Source: Chryseobacterium sp. IHB B 17019
GTDB taxonomy: Bacteria > Bacteroidota > Bacteroidia > Flavobacteriales > Weeksellaceae
Direction: 5' to 3'
Length of the DNA: 64,000 nucleotides
Assembly (NCBI RefSeq): GCF_001456155.1
Contig: NZ_CP013293.1
Span: forward strand, 3,782,001-3,846,000
The position numbers and the translations under genes were made by a program. Position 1 is the stretch's first letter. Every line of letters begins with the position of its first letter. Positions 1 to 9,063 of the stretch are shown here, in pieces. The notes under the pieces were generated by a model, which was given only the letters and a program-made list of their open reading frames with translations, was not told where the DNA came from and made no database searches.

Positions 1-18
1 TACCTTCGTCTATTTAAG

Positions 19-1806
19 ATGAATAAAGGAATATTCTTACTTCTACTATTTACTTTCACGGTGTTTTCTGCTCAAAAGCCAGTACAGATCGCATTTCTTT
101 CTGATGTGCATTTTCAGGATTTGTACGGAAGCTTTTCGGATAACAATTTTAAAGGAATTATCAATCCTAAAAACGCAAAACCGACTATTCTCAGGACGAT
201 GAATTCGCAATTGCATTCAACCAGGATTTTTAATGAAAATTATTTCGCTTTCCTGAAAGCGTTGGATGATATTGCCGCAAAAGGAATCAAAATTGTCGCG
301 ATGCCCGGCGATTTTTCGGATGACGGACAGGCGTACAACCTTCGCGGACTTCACAAAATTCTAGACCAATACCACAAAAAATATGGGATAAATTTTTATC
401 TCACGACGGGAAATCACGATCCTGTCGGACCGTTTCTACAGGATGCCGGAAAAGATGATTTTCTTGGACAAGACGGAAATCCATTGGGAATTTACAGTAA
501 GGAAAATATGGGTAAAGCCAATAATAAAATCATCACAAAAGATATTGCAGAATCCGGATATCTGGAGATTTTAAATGAGCTAGGAGACTTTGGTTTTTAC
601 CCTAAAAAAGAAGATTTGTATTGGGGTACACCTTTTGACCAAGGCTCTTACAAAGATTATGCTTATGAAAAAGCTCTTCAAAATGCCGGTTATTCAAAAA
701 GAATGTATGAAGTTTCCAAAGGCTTTTCTGTTCCCGATTTAAGCTATGTTGTCGAACCCGTAAAAGGAGTTTGGATGATGGCTATCGACGGCAATACTTA
801 CATTCCGAAAAATTTAAATGAAAATCCAGATAATCCTTCAAATTATAAAGGAGCAAGCATTGGCTACAATAATGTTTTGACCAATAAAAAACATTTGATC
901 CAATGGGTGAAAAAAATTACGCAGGAAGCAAAAAGTAACGGGAAAACGGTCATTGCTTTCACACACTATCCGATGATTGATTATAATGATGGAGCAACCG
1001 GTGAAATTAAAAATTTGTTGGGAGAAAAAAAATGGCAATTAGAAAGAGTTCCTGAAGAAGAAGTTTCAAAAGCCTTTGCCGAAGCGGGTTTACAAATTCA
1101 TTTTGCCGGGCACATGCACATCAACGACACAGGAATTCGTAAAATTGGAGATAAAATGCTGGTAAATGTTCAGGTTCCTTCGTTAGCAGCTTATCTTCCG
1201 GCATATAAAATTTTAACGATAAAATCACCTGATAAAGTAGAAGTGAAAACGGAAGTTTTAAATGATGTTCCCAATTTCGATGAATTATTTCCACTATACG
1301 AAAAAGAATATGAGACTTTACAAAAAGAGCACACCAAAATTCTCTGGAATAAAGATATTTTAAAATCAAAAACGTATCATGATTTTATGTTGTTTCATTT
1401 GAAAGAATTGGTCCGTCTGAGAATGATTCCGTCTGATTGGCCGAAAGATTTAGTTGAACGATCAAAAAAGCTTAACGGCGAAAATTTATTGTTGTTAATT
1501 CAGGATAAAAATCAATTAACACAGAAAGGAATTGATTCAAGAACATTTCAAAAATGGAGTTTTGAAGATTTGATTTTAGACTTATACAAATTCCAATCTG
1601 CGGACGAACTGGCCAAAAAAGATATTCCAAAAGAAAGGCTGCAGCAGTATCAAACACTGGAAAAACTGTTTGAAGAAAAACAATCCCAGGATCCTTTTAT
1701 TTTGCAGTTAAAATCTATTTTTAAAATTCTTTCTTTGCTTTCAAATGCAGATCCGGCAGATCATTTTGAAATAGATTTGAAGAAAAGGGAGATAAAAAGT
1801 ATGTAA
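19..1806 (+). CDS. Secreted calcineurin-like metallophosphoesterase
   Basis: A 595-residue protein with an N-terminal signal peptide (about residues 1-18, ending FSAQ). The body carries the full metal-binding motif set of the calcineurin-like phosphoesterase fold in order: SDVHF (D29, H31), GDFSDDG, GNHD, THYP and AGHMH. These ligands normally hold two metal ions that hydrolyse phosphomono- or diesters, so a periplasmic or outer-membrane phosphatase is the likely role; the substrate is not visible. The C-terminal 180 residues or so are helical and charged and I recognise no domain there. It converges with the PI-PLC-like gene on the other strand, and both act on phosphoesters outside the cytoplasm. 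The start ATG at 19 follows an A/T-rich stretch; anything upstream lies outside the window. Class is sure, substrate unknown. Confidence 0.88.
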   Translation: MNKGIFLLLLFTFTVFSAQKPVQIAFLSDVHFQDLYGSFSDNNFKGIINPKNAKPTILRTMNSQLHSTRIFNENYFAFLKALDDIAAKGIKIVAMPGDFSDDGQAYNLRGLHKILDQYHKKYGINFYLTTGNHDPVGPFLQDAGKDDFLGQDGNPLGIYSKENMGKANNKIITKDIAESGYLEILNELGDFGFYPKKEDLYWGTPFDQGSYKDYAYEKALQNAGYSKRMYEVSKGFSVPDLSYVVEPVKGVWMMAIDGNTYIPKNLNENPDNPSNYKGASIGYNNVLTNKKHLIQWVKKITQEAKSNGKTVIAFTHYPMIDYNDGATGEIKNLLGEKKWQLERVPEEEVSKAFAEAGLQIHFAGHMHINDTGIRKIGDKMLVNVQVPSLAAYLPAYKILTIKSPDKVEVKTEVLNDVPNFDELFPLYEKEYETLQKEHTKILWNKDILKSKTYHDFMLFHLKELVRLRMIPSDWPKDLVERSKKLNGENLLLLIQDKNQLTQKGIDSRTFQKWSFEDLILDLYKFQSADELAKKDIPKERLQQYQTLEKLFEEKQSQDPFILQLKSIFKILSLLSNADPADHFEIDLKKREIKSM

Positions 1807-1825
1807 TTTTTTTGTTTGAAATAAA

Positions 1826-1853
1826 AAGGCTGCCCAAAAATTCAGACAACCTT
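1826..1853 (-). terminator. Intrinsic terminator of the PI-PLC-like gene
   Basis: Nine-base stem (1826-1834 with 1845-1853) that pairs fully on the minus-strand RNA, counting two G-U wobbles, followed on that strand by a T-run. On the plus strand one pair is broken, so it mainly serves the minus gene. Confidence 0.6.
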
Positions 1854-1887
1854 TCCCCCTTAATATGAAATTTTACTTGCTCTTATA

Positions 1888-2955
1888 TTATTTTCCTATT
1901 ACAGGATTTCTCCTTTCGTACGTGTTATTTTCAAAACTAATTTTATAGTTTGACTTAAAAAGTTGGCTTGGCTGATAATAATCCGTCGTAATAATCTGTG
2001 CCCCGCTTTCCTTAGCTTTTTCAAACCTTGAATAATCCTCTTTTCTCGCTTCCATCGTGTCTGCATCGGCTCTGGTGCGGATAATGTAGCCTTTTTGTAC
2101 CAGTTCGGCAATCTTGGGGCTTGGATCATTCATGAACAAAACTGCTGATTCGGGCGTTCCCGGAGCGGAGTTTGTAAAAACCATTCTACCTTTCAATGAA
2201 GGATGATCTTTCATGTACAAATCTCTGTTTTCGCTGTTGTTATCCAGTACGAATAGGAATTTTCCTTTTGCATCTTTCACTTTCGGCCAGTTTTTATGTA
2301 AAACCGCTTCATTCAGAGTTGAATAATTTCCTCTGATATCGTCCGGAGTGATAATTTTATTTTTTCCTAAATATTTTTTTAGCTCATTATCCAGATCGTC
2401 GAAAAGTTTTGAAGTATAATGCTCCGGCTCTGTCCCGAATTGGTTGGCTTTTCCGTCTTTCGGTTCAAGCGTAATGAAAACCGGGTCATGATCAGGATGT
2501 GCATCAGACCATTTTTTTAGGTCTTTTAAACAATCTTCCAGCGTATAATACCATGTCTGATAATCAATATCGGTAATGTGGATCATCTTATAGCCGGGCT
2601 TTTTCATTTTTCCTTCCGGGTCAAAAGACTGTGTTGTTTTTACAAGATCCAAAATTTTGGGATGGGCATATTTTCCGCCTTTGCTGTCTGCATACACGTC
2701 AATTTCGAGGTTTCTCAATCCCAGATCCAATTGTTGAGGTATTGGAATATGTTCATATTGAATTCTCGGCAGCCAATTCAGAGTATCTTTTTTAGATAAA
2801 TAACTGTAAACCTCGGGAAGGATGGCCTTTTTATAAGAATTATGTGAGCCAATCACCTGGATTTCATTAATTTTTAAATCGGTTAAATTTTGAGATTGAG
2901 ACCAGAATAGGTTTATTGAAGATAAATATAAACCCAGTAATACTGCCTTTTTCAT
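1888..2955 (-). CDS. Secreted PI-PLC-like phosphodiesterase (Ca2+-dependent type)
   Basis: A 355-residue protein with a signal peptide (about 1-19). The segment VIGSHNSYK (H38, N39), followed by LEIDVYAD and later FITLEPKD, is typical of the Ca2+-dependent phosphatidylinositol-specific phospholipase C1-like family, a TIM-barrel phosphodiesterase using a catalytic His and acidic metal ligands. Members cleave phosphodiester bonds in phosphoinositides or related glycerophosphodiesters; the true substrate in Flavobacteriia is not established. The protein is probably exported to the periplasm or outer surface. It sits between a secreted metallophosphoesterase and a SusC/SusD pair, suggesting a small phosphate- or lipid-headgroup-scavenging neighbourhood, which is inference. 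The start is ATG directly ahead of a hydrophobic leader. Confidence 0.82.
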   Translation of the reverse strand: MKKAVLLGLYLSSINLFWSQSQNLTDLKINEIQVIGSHNSYKKAILPEVYSYLSKKDTLNWLPRIQYEHIPIPQQLDLGLRNLEIDVYADSKGGKYAHPKILDLVKTTQSFDPEGKMKKPGYKMIHITDIDYQTWYYTLEDCLKDLKKWSDAHPDHDPVFITLEPKDGKANQFGTEPEHYTSKLFDDLDNELKKYLGKNKIITPDDIRGNYSTLNEAVLHKNWPKVKDAKGKFLFVLDNNSENRDLYMKDHPSLKGRMVFTNSAPGTPESAVLFMNDPSPKIAELVQKGYIIRTRADADTMEARKEDYSRFEKAKESGAQIITTDYYQPSQLFKSNYKISFENNTYERRNPVIGK

Positions 2956-3207
2956 TAGATCAATTTTTGTAACAGCGAAATTAAGAACTCTTTTTTCCAG
3001 GCTGTCTATATATTATGTTAAGTGTTTTTTACGATTATGTAAATGCCTAAAAATGGAGGTTTCTAAGTAATTGATAATGAATATTATTTATTTTCTCATT
3101 TTGAGATATTTATATTTTGTTGATTTTAAAATAATATTATGTTAAAGTGATTTTGTGGTATATCCTTTTTCTTTGTATGTCGAAAAAATAAAAACTAACA
3201 GGCTAAA

Positions 3208-3249
3208 ATGAAAACCACTGTTGCGGCAACAACAGCGGCTTTTTATTAA
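3208..3249 (+). CDS. Possible 13-residue leader peptide ahead of susC-like gene
   Basis: ATG at 3208 opens a 13-codon frame (MKTTVAATTAAFY, stop TAA) ending 36 bases before the SusC-like start. The middle of the frame forms a 6-bp hairpin (3218-3223 with 3230-3235), and the tail of the frame gives a T-rich run. It is short enough to be chance; if translated it might be an attenuator leader. No homologue is recognised. Confidence 0.25.
   Translation: MKTTVAATTAAFY
3218..3246 (+). promoter_or_regulatory. Candidate attenuator-like hairpin in the susC leader
   Basis: CTGTTG (3218-3223) pairs with CAACAG (3230-3235) across a 6-base loop and is followed by CGGC and then TTTTTATT. This resembles a weak intrinsic terminator placed between the presumed promoter and the SusC-like gene. 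Only the inverted repeat and T-run are seen; regulation is inference. Confidence 0.3.
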
Positions 3250-3285
3250 GCAATGTAACGTCTTGCAATTACTTTACTTAATGAT

Positions 3286-6200
3286 ATGTACCACAAAATT
3301 AATTTTTTTAAGTTTAAAAAGCTAATCCCGATCGCAATAATTTTCCTGGCGGCAAACCAGGCTCATGCGGAAGGATTGATGGCAAACTATTCTGTTTCCT
3401 CGCAGGTGAATGAAACGATCACCGGAAACATAACGGATCAGGAAGGCTCCCCGATTGAAGGGGCAACTGTAACGGTCGTTGAAACCGGAGCCACAACCAC
3501 TACCGATGCATCAGGAAACTACAGTATTTCTGCCAATATCGGGCAAACGCTGTCTATTTCTTACGACGGATATGCAAATCAGATCGTGAAAATTTCAAGT
3601 ACTTCGGTTTCTGTAAAATTACAATCTAAAAAAGATGCTACTTCTATTGAGGAGGTGACTTTGGTAGGTTATGGTTCTCAGAAAAAATCTGATTTAACGG
3701 GTGCTGTAAGCCAGTTAAAAGCCGAAAATTTCAAGGAAGGAATGAATATTTCTGTTGATAATTTGATGCAGGGAAAAATCGCCGGTGTCCGTATTGTTCA
3801 ATCGAGTGGAGAACCGGGAGCGGGAGTGAATGTTTCAATCAGGGGAATCGGATCAATCAGGAGTGGAAGCACGCCTTTGTTCGTTGTAGACGGTGTTCCG
3901 TTGAGTAATGATGCGGTAAGTGCACAAAGCCCGAATGTTGGTTTAGGAAATGCTCAGGCAAAAAACCCGTTAAACTTTCTGAATACAAACGATATTGAAT
4001 CCATCACTGTGTTGAAAGATGCTTCCGCAGCGGCAATTTATGGGGCGAGAGGGTCAAACGGTGTTGTTTTGGTAACAACAAAAAGAGGAAAGAAGGGTGA
4101 ACCGATGTTTACTTATGACACCTATTTAGGCTTTTCTTCTGTGATTAAGAAATTAGATTTAATGACTGCCGACGAATACAGATCAGCAGGGATCAATAAA
4201 TTGTACGACCACGGCGGAAATACAGACTGGCAGGACGAAATCTACAGGAATGCAGTTTCATCCAACCACTCGGTTTCATTTTCAAAAGCTACGGAAACGG
4301 GCAATTATTTTGCCTCACTTTCCCACATAGATCAGGATGGAATCGTGCTGAACAGCGGCTTCAAAAGAACAACAGCCCGTTTGAATGCAGAAGAATCTTT
4401 CTTCGATAACAAAAGATTAAAAGTTAAAGTAAACCTTACGGCGAGTGATATCAAAGAAACTGGCGTTCCGAATGGAGGAAATGCAGGATCTGATGGTCAG
4501 TTAATCATCCATGCTTTGATGGCAAATCCTACGCGCTCCGTCTATGATGAAAACGGAAACTTTACTAATTTTAATATGAATGCTCACTACAATCCATTGT
4601 ATTTGTTGAGTGTTTATAATGATAAGACCAATACATTCAGGGTATTAGGAAATACGGAAGCGACGTTGAGAATCTTGCCGGGATTACATTATAAATTCAA
4701 TTTAGGGATTGATAAAACAATGTCGGAAAGAAATACAACCATGTATCCGAACCTTACTGACAGAACGCCGAAAGGAATGTATGTTCAGGCCAATCTTGAC
4801 TCTTATAATGTGCTTTTGGAACATTATTTAACGTATGATTTTAATTTAAATAAACATAATTTCAGTTTATTGGGAGGTTTCTCTTATCAGAAATTCAAAT
4901 CTACGGGAACATATTTTGGAGTAAGAGATATTGCAGCTCAGGGTGCAGGAATTGCTCCGGAAATTAATCCTGGATATTCGGGAACGGCATTTGTTCCGGG
5001 AGCGGGCTATGCTCAGGAAAACGAGTTACAGTCGTATTTCGGAAGGGTAAATTACAATTTTGATAAAAAATATTTATTAACGGCTTCATTAAGAGCAGAC
5101 GGCTCAACCCGCTTCGGAAAGAACAACAAATACGGTTATTTTCCTTCTGTTGCCGTAGGTTGGACGGTTTCCAATGAAAATTTCCTGAGTGATTCTCAAT
5201 TTATTAACGAATTAAAATTAAGAGGAAGCTGGGGACAAACCGGAAACCAGGAAGTTCCAAACAAAATTACACAGGCGAGTTCCTCATTGACGCAGGCTGC
5301 AGGATATTATTTATATGATAATTTAAATCTGATCAATGGAGTTTCGATCAACAGAACCGTAAATCCTGATCTGAAATGGGAAGTTGTGGAACAAACCAAT
5401 ATCGGTGCGGATTTTAGTTTATTTAAAAATAAATTGTACGGATCACTGGAATATTACCACAAAACAACGAAAGATCCTATCTTAAATATTCCTTCAAGTC
5501 CTTTAAGTCCGACAAGTACGGTGTGGAGAAATGTTGATGCACAGATCGTTAACAAAGGTTTTGAATTCTCATTAGGTTCAGAAATCATTAAAAATGAAAA
5601 TTTCACTTGGAGTTTTGACGTAAACGGAGCCACAGTAAATAATGTGGTGAAAGATCTTCCTGTTTCGGCAATCTATTCGGGGGAAGTTTCCGGTCCCGGA
5701 CTTTCCGGAGTTACGGCGAATATTTACAGAAACGGTTACGAAGCCGGATCTTTTTATATGTATAATTATCTGGGAGTTGATGCCAACGGAAAATACATTT
5801 ATGAAGACCTGAATACAGACGGAAGAATCGATCAGAATGACAGAAAGATTTTCGAAGGAGCTATTCCGAACTTTACTTTTGGGGTCAATTCTTATATGAA
5901 ATACAAGAAGTTTGATTTTGCATTCTCTTTCATCGGACAGACGGGAGGTTATTTGGTTAATAATACAGCATTGGATTTAAATATCAACAACTTAGCTTCA
6001 GACAGAAACGTATTGAATGACTTCTACAGTTCAGGAGCAAACTTTACCAATCAACCGCAATTGTCTTCTTTATATCTTGAAAAATCCGACTTTATTCGTC
6101 TGAACAATGTAAGATTGGGATATACTTTCGATATGAATCAGTTGAAATTCCTGAGAAGCATTAATCTTTATATAAGCGCGCAGAATTTATTTACAATTAC

Positions 6201-6330
6201 CAGCTACACAGGGTATGATCCGCTTGTTGATACAAACAAACAGGTTGGAGGAAACCAGTCTTTGGGAATTGATTATACGACATATCCGTCTGCGAAAACT
6301 TTCATTTTGGGAGCAACCGTTAAATTTTAA
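3286..6330 (+). CDS. SusC/RagA-family TonB-linked outer-membrane transporter
   Basis: A 1014-residue protein. Residues 1-28 are a signal peptide ending AHA. Residues about 45-115 are a carboxypeptidase-like regulatory domain (ITGNITDQEGSPIEGATV), then the SusC signature EEVTLVGYGSQKKSDLTGAVS and a TonB plug (about 125-265, with VDGVPLSN, VLKDASAAAIYGARGSNGVV), then a large beta-barrel ending in LGATVKF with a terminal aromatic residue. SusC proteins are the TonB-powered channel that imports nutrients bound by the SusD lipoprotein, here encoded 17 bases downstream, so the two form one operon. No glycoside hydrolase or sulfatase is adjacent, so the substrate cannot be read from context. A short leader ORF and hairpin lie upstream. 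Confidence 0.95.
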   Translation: MYHKINFFKFKKLIPIAIIFLAANQAHAEGLMANYSVSSQVNETITGNITDQEGSPIEGATVTVVETGATTTTDASGNYSISANIGQTLSISYDGYANQIVKISSTSVSVKLQSKKDATSIEEVTLVGYGSQKKSDLTGAVSQLKAENFKEGMNISVDNLMQGKIAGVRIVQSSGEPGAGVNVSIRGIGSIRSGSTPLFVVDGVPLSNDAVSAQSPNVGLGNAQAKNPLNFLNTNDIESITVLKDASAAAIYGARGSNGVVLVTTKRGKKGEPMFTYDTYLGFSSVIKKLDLMTADEYRSAGINKLYDHGGNTDWQDEIYRNAVSSNHSVSFSKATETGNYFASLSHIDQDGIVLNSGFKRTTARLNAEESFFDNKRLKVKVNLTASDIKETGVPNGGNAGSDGQLIIHALMANPTRSVYDENGNFTNFNMNAHYNPLYLLSVYNDKTNTFRVLGNTEATLRILPGLHYKFNLGIDKTMSERNTTMYPNLTDRTPKGMYVQANLDSYNVLLEHYLTYDFNLNKHNFSLLGGFSYQKFKSTGTYFGVRDIAAQGAGIAPEINPGYSGTAFVPGAGYAQENELQSYFGRVNYNFDKKYLLTASLRADGSTRFGKNNKYGYFPSVAVGWTVSNENFLSDSQFINELKLRGSWGQTGNQEVPNKITQASSSLTQAAGYYLYDNLNLINGVSINRTVNPDLKWEVVEQTNIGADFSLFKNKLYGSLEYYHKTTKDPILNIPSSPLSPTSTVWRNVDAQIVNKGFEFSLGSEIIKNENFTWSFDVNGATVNNVVKDLPVSAIYSGEVSGPGLSGVTANIYRNGYEAGSFYMYNYLGVDANGKYIYEDLNTDGRIDQNDRKIFEGAIPNFTFGVNSYMKYKKFDFAFSFIGQTGGYLVNNTALDLNINNLASDRNVLNDFYSSGANFTNQPQLSSLYLEKSDFIRLNNVRLGYTFDMNQLKFLRSINLYISAQNLFTITSYTGYDPLVDTNKQVGGNQSLGIDYTTYPSAKTFILGATVKF

Positions 6331-6347
6331 TTTAAGTTAAAAGAATC

Positions 6348-8111
6348 ATGACATCTAAATTTTTAAATATCAATAAAATCGTTTTATCCTTTGCTGTACT
6401 GGCTTTAATAGGATGTACAAATCTGGATGAAAAAGTAATCGATGAGGTTTTGGGATCTGAAGTTGCAGACCCTGAAGCGGCTTTGGCTGCGGCTTACAGT
6501 CAGCTTGGTGAAGGAACTTTTGTAGATCATGGAAGTGTTTTTGCTTTGCAGGAATATTCTACTGACGAAGCAATTTTACCAACAAGAGGAAGTGACTGGG
6601 GAGATGGAGGAAAATGGAGAGCCATGCACGAATTCACGTGGGATGCCAACAATGATGTTGTGAAAACAACATGGAACCAACTGAATTTTGGAATTACAAA
6701 ATCCTTAACGGCAATATCAAGTGCCAACAAAAGCAACGGAGCCAATAAAGCATTGTTTTTAGCAGAAGCAAAAGGATTATTGGCATTTTATACCTATACA
6801 ACAATCGATTTGTTTGGACAGGCTCCTTACAGAGATCCGGATAATATCAATGCACCGATTCAGATCAGGAAAGCAGAAACTACAATTGATGCTTTAATCA
6901 CTGAGGTAGAAGGACTTATTCCCAACTTAGCAGATATTAAAACTCAGAATACGCACGCCGGAAGATTTACAAAACAGGCGGCTTATGCACTTTTGGCAGA
7001 TATGTATCTGAACAGAGCAGTTTTAAAGAATAGAACAGCAAGTAGTTTTAATTTTTTAGAGCAAGCAGTGAACGGAGGAGGAACGGATATGGACAGAGTA
7101 ATTTATTATTCTGATTTGTTGATTAATAATCCAAATTTCAGCTTAGAGTCTAATTATTTCCACAATTTTGATATTAATAATCATACGAGTAAGGAAATGA
7201 TCTTTACGATCGTCCAGAAGAAAATTGCCAGCTCAGATAAAGGTTCGGATAATGATTTGGCCTATATGTCAATGGAAAGAATCCAGAAGCCTTCGCCGGA
7301 TAACAGAGGAACAAATGCCAATTGCGTCACTCCGGAATTCTATTATTCATGGAACGGAAATTTCGAAGATCCCCGTTTCCACAGATATTATCAGTATGAC
7401 GATGGAACATGGTTCAAAAATGATGGAACAGATGTAAGCGTACCTTCAACAAGTAAAGTGGAGGGGACAGGAAAGCCTTGGTTTCATTTCAACAGAGGCC
7501 TTCAGGTTGGCCAGCAATACGGACCTAAAATTACCAATGGTAATTTTGAGTTGACTTCTGACGGAAGAATTAAAGTTTTCAAATTATTTACAGAAAAAAA
7601 TACAACTCTTGCAGCAGATTTTACCCCGGAACTGAACTTTGATAATCCTTCCGAAGCGGTATTCACACAGGCTCAAATCAACAGAGGGGTTAGAAATTTC
7701 AAATTTGAATTCGACCCGGGCTTAGGAAATAACGGAACCAGCGGAATGGACGTGCCATTGTACAGATTAGGAGCCATCTACATGATGAGGGCAGAAGCCT
7801 ATTTCAGAAGCGGAAATGTAGGGGCGGCGCTGACTGATGTTAATAAATTAAGAACAAGCAGAACCCGCGAAGCCTTATTCGGAAATGCTCCGGGAGTGGC
7901 GATTGCTTCTCTGGATGCAAATACTCTTTTTAAAGAATCCGGATACGAGTTGTATTGGGAAATGTACAGAAGAAAAGCGATGATCAGGTTCGGAAAATTT
8001 GATCTTCCGGGAACGGCAAAACCTGCTTCTCAACCTTACAGAAGAATTTTCCCGATTCCTCAGGCAACGCTTGATGCATCGAAAGATTTCTCGCAAAATC
8101 CTGGATATTAG
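6348..8111 (+). CDS. SusD/RagB-family nutrient-binding outer-membrane lipoprotein
   Basis: A 587-residue lipoprotein: hydrophobic leader, then lipobox LIGC with the acylated Cys at residue 23. The body has the SusD pattern, with N-terminal helical TPR-like parts (ALLADMYLNRAVLK) and the C-terminal block where SusD proteins carry YRLGAIYMMRAEAYFRSG and LYWEMYRRKAMIRFGKF, ending FPIPQATLDASKDFSQNPGY, the family's usual IP...NP tail. It caps the SusC barrel on the cell surface and binds the substrate. The gene follows the SusC-like gene by 17 bases and is closed by a strong terminator, so the operon has only two genes. Confidence 0.95.
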   Translation: MTSKFLNINKIVLSFAVLALIGCTNLDEKVIDEVLGSEVADPEAALAAAYSQLGEGTFVDHGSVFALQEYSTDEAILPTRGSDWGDGGKWRAMHEFTWDANNDVVKTTWNQLNFGITKSLTAISSANKSNGANKALFLAEAKGLLAFYTYTTIDLFGQAPYRDPDNINAPIQIRKAETTIDALITEVEGLIPNLADIKTQNTHAGRFTKQAAYALLADMYLNRAVLKNRTASSFNFLEQAVNGGGTDMDRVIYYSDLLINNPNFSLESNYFHNFDINNHTSKEMIFTIVQKKIASSDKGSDNDLAYMSMERIQKPSPDNRGTNANCVTPEFYYSWNGNFEDPRFHRYYQYDDGTWFKNDGTDVSVPSTSKVEGTGKPWFHFNRGLQVGQQYGPKITNGNFELTSDGRIKVFKLFTEKNTTLAADFTPELNFDNPSEAVFTQAQINRGVRNFKFEFDPGLGNNGTSGMDVPLYRLGAIYMMRAEAYFRSGNVGAALTDVNKLRTSRTREALFGNAPGVAIASLDANTLFKESGYELYWEMYRRKAMIRFGKFDLPGTAKPASQPYRRIFPIPQATLDASKDFSQNPGY

Positions 8112-8141
8112 ATTTTTCATATCAATTATTTGCGTAAACAA

Positions 8142-8171
8142 AAATGCGAAGAGATTTTTCTCTTCGCATTT
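8142..8171 (+). terminator. Strong intrinsic terminator after the SusCD pair
   Basis: A 12-bp perfect stem (8142-8153 with 8160-8171, AAATGCGAAGAG and its complement) with a 6-base T-rich loop, followed by a T-rich stretch. It ends the SusC/SusD transcript and could act in both directions against msrA. Confidence 0.85.
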
Positions 8172-8218
8172 ATTTTATCAATAGGAAGGGCTTTATCCCG
8201 TTTAACAAAACTTAAATA

Positions 8219-8773
8219 TTATTCCTCATTCAACATTCCCAAGTCCCCGAAATGCTTTTTAAACTTCTGGATTTTCGGACCAACAACAGCGCTGCAATAA
8301 GGCTGTGTTGGGTTTTCATTGTAATACCCCTGATGATATTGCTCAGCCGGCCAAAACTTATCGAATTTTGTTAATTCCGTCACGTACGCTCCCTGCCATC
8401 TTCCTGATTGTTTTGATTTTTCAATTGCTTCTTCAGCCTTAGTTTTTTCGGCGTCATCTTTATAGTAAATTACTGAACGGTACTGAGTTCCGATGTCATT
8501 TCCCTGTCTGTTTAATTGCGTAGGGTCGTGAAGGAAAAAGAATACATCCATCAATTGCTCATAAGAAATAACCGCCGGATCATAAGTAATCTGTACCACT
8601 TCTGCATGTCCGGTTTCTCCTGTACACACTTCCTCGTAAGTCGGATTGTCTTTATGACCTCCGGAATATCCTGAGATTGCAGATTTCACTCCTTTCAGCA
8701 TATTGAAACAGCTTTCCACACACCAAAAACATCCGCCCCCAAAAGTAATCTGTTCTAAATTATTGTTATCCAT
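8219..8773 (-). CDS. msrA: Peptide-methionine (S)-S-oxide reductase MsrA
   Basis: A 184-residue cytosolic enzyme of standard MsrA length. It has the signature GGCFWCVE with catalytic C15, followed by GYSGGHKDNPTYEEVCTGETGHAEVVQI and later YHQGYY, all classical MsrA blocks. It reduces methionine-S-sulfoxide in proteins and in free methionine, using thioredoxin as electron donor. The gene stands alone: a terminator-bounded operon converges on it and a long intergenic region lies upstream. A good -7 element (8805-8812 on the minus strand) precedes the ATG by about 30 bases. Confidence 0.96.
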   Translation of the reverse strand: MDNNNLEQITFGGGCFWCVESCFNMLKGVKSAISGYSGGHKDNPTYEEVCTGETGHAEVVQITYDPAVISYEQLMDVFFFLHDPTQLNRQGNDIGTQYRSVIYYKDDAEKTKAEEAIEKSKQSGRWQGAYVTELTKFDKFWPAEQYHQGYYNENPTQPYCSAVVGPKIQKFKKHFGDLGMLNEE

Positions 8774-8804
8774 TCTAAGTTGATTATTGTATTAAAAAAC
8801 TAAT

Positions 8805-8812
8805 CAAAAGTA
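8805..8812 (-). promoter_or_regulatory. Candidate -7 promoter element for msrA
   Basis: Minus-strand TACTTTTG, a perfect match to the Bacteroidota -7 consensus TAnnTTTG, 31 bases ahead of the msrA ATG. No well-spaced TTTG -33 box is evident. Confidence 0.5.
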
Positions 8813-8921
8813 AGAAAAAGTTTTTCATTTTTATGTTGAAAACAGGGTTTTAAGCACAAATTAGACTGATAGACTTGGTAAATAACAAACAGAAAATATT
8901 TGGTTAAATAGTTCTCAAAAT

Positions 8922-8956
8922 AATCCTTGTCAAGGTTTTAAACCTTGACAAGGATT
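8922..8956. repeat. 35-bp perfect palindrome
   Basis: Two 17-base arms (8922-8938 and 8940-8956, core CCTTGTCAAGG) are exact reverse complements around one central base. It lies in the gap between the msrA start and the ROK gene's terminator, so it does not sit directly after a gene. It resembles interspersed repeats in flavobacterial intergenic regions more than a normal terminator. Confidence 0.75.
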
Positions 8957-8982
8957 TTGTATATAAAGTAATATCAGGCAAT

Positions 8983-9003
8983 CATCTGTGAAAATCTGTG
9001 GGA
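8983..9003. repeat. CCACAGAT-type intergenic repeat fragment
   Basis: Reads ATCATCTGTGAAAATCTGTGG; its reverse complement nearly matches 27386-27415 and the arms of the element at 56497-56575. All three copies lie between genes. Confidence 0.55.
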
Positions 9004-9020
9004 TAAAAGAAAAACAAAAA

Positions 9021-9038
9021 AGCACCCAAAAGGATGCT
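9021..9038 (-). terminator. Intrinsic terminator of the ROK kinase gene
   Basis: Seven-base stem (9021-9027 with 9032-9038, one wobble) with a 4-base loop, followed on the minus strand by TTTTTTG and more T-rich sequence. It lies 26 bases beyond the ROK stop codon. Confidence 0.75.
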
Positions 9039-9063
9039 CAATATTATTTAATGTTTTCATTTA

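Larger units (their letters stand above)
2956..3285. other. 330-bp intergenic region upstream of susC-like gene
   Basis: A/T-rich divergent region between the PI-PLC-like gene and the SusC-like gene. Apart from the short leader ORF and hairpin listed separately, I see no RNA gene and no clear TAnnTTTG promoter with a spaced -33 box. Confidence 0.5.
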
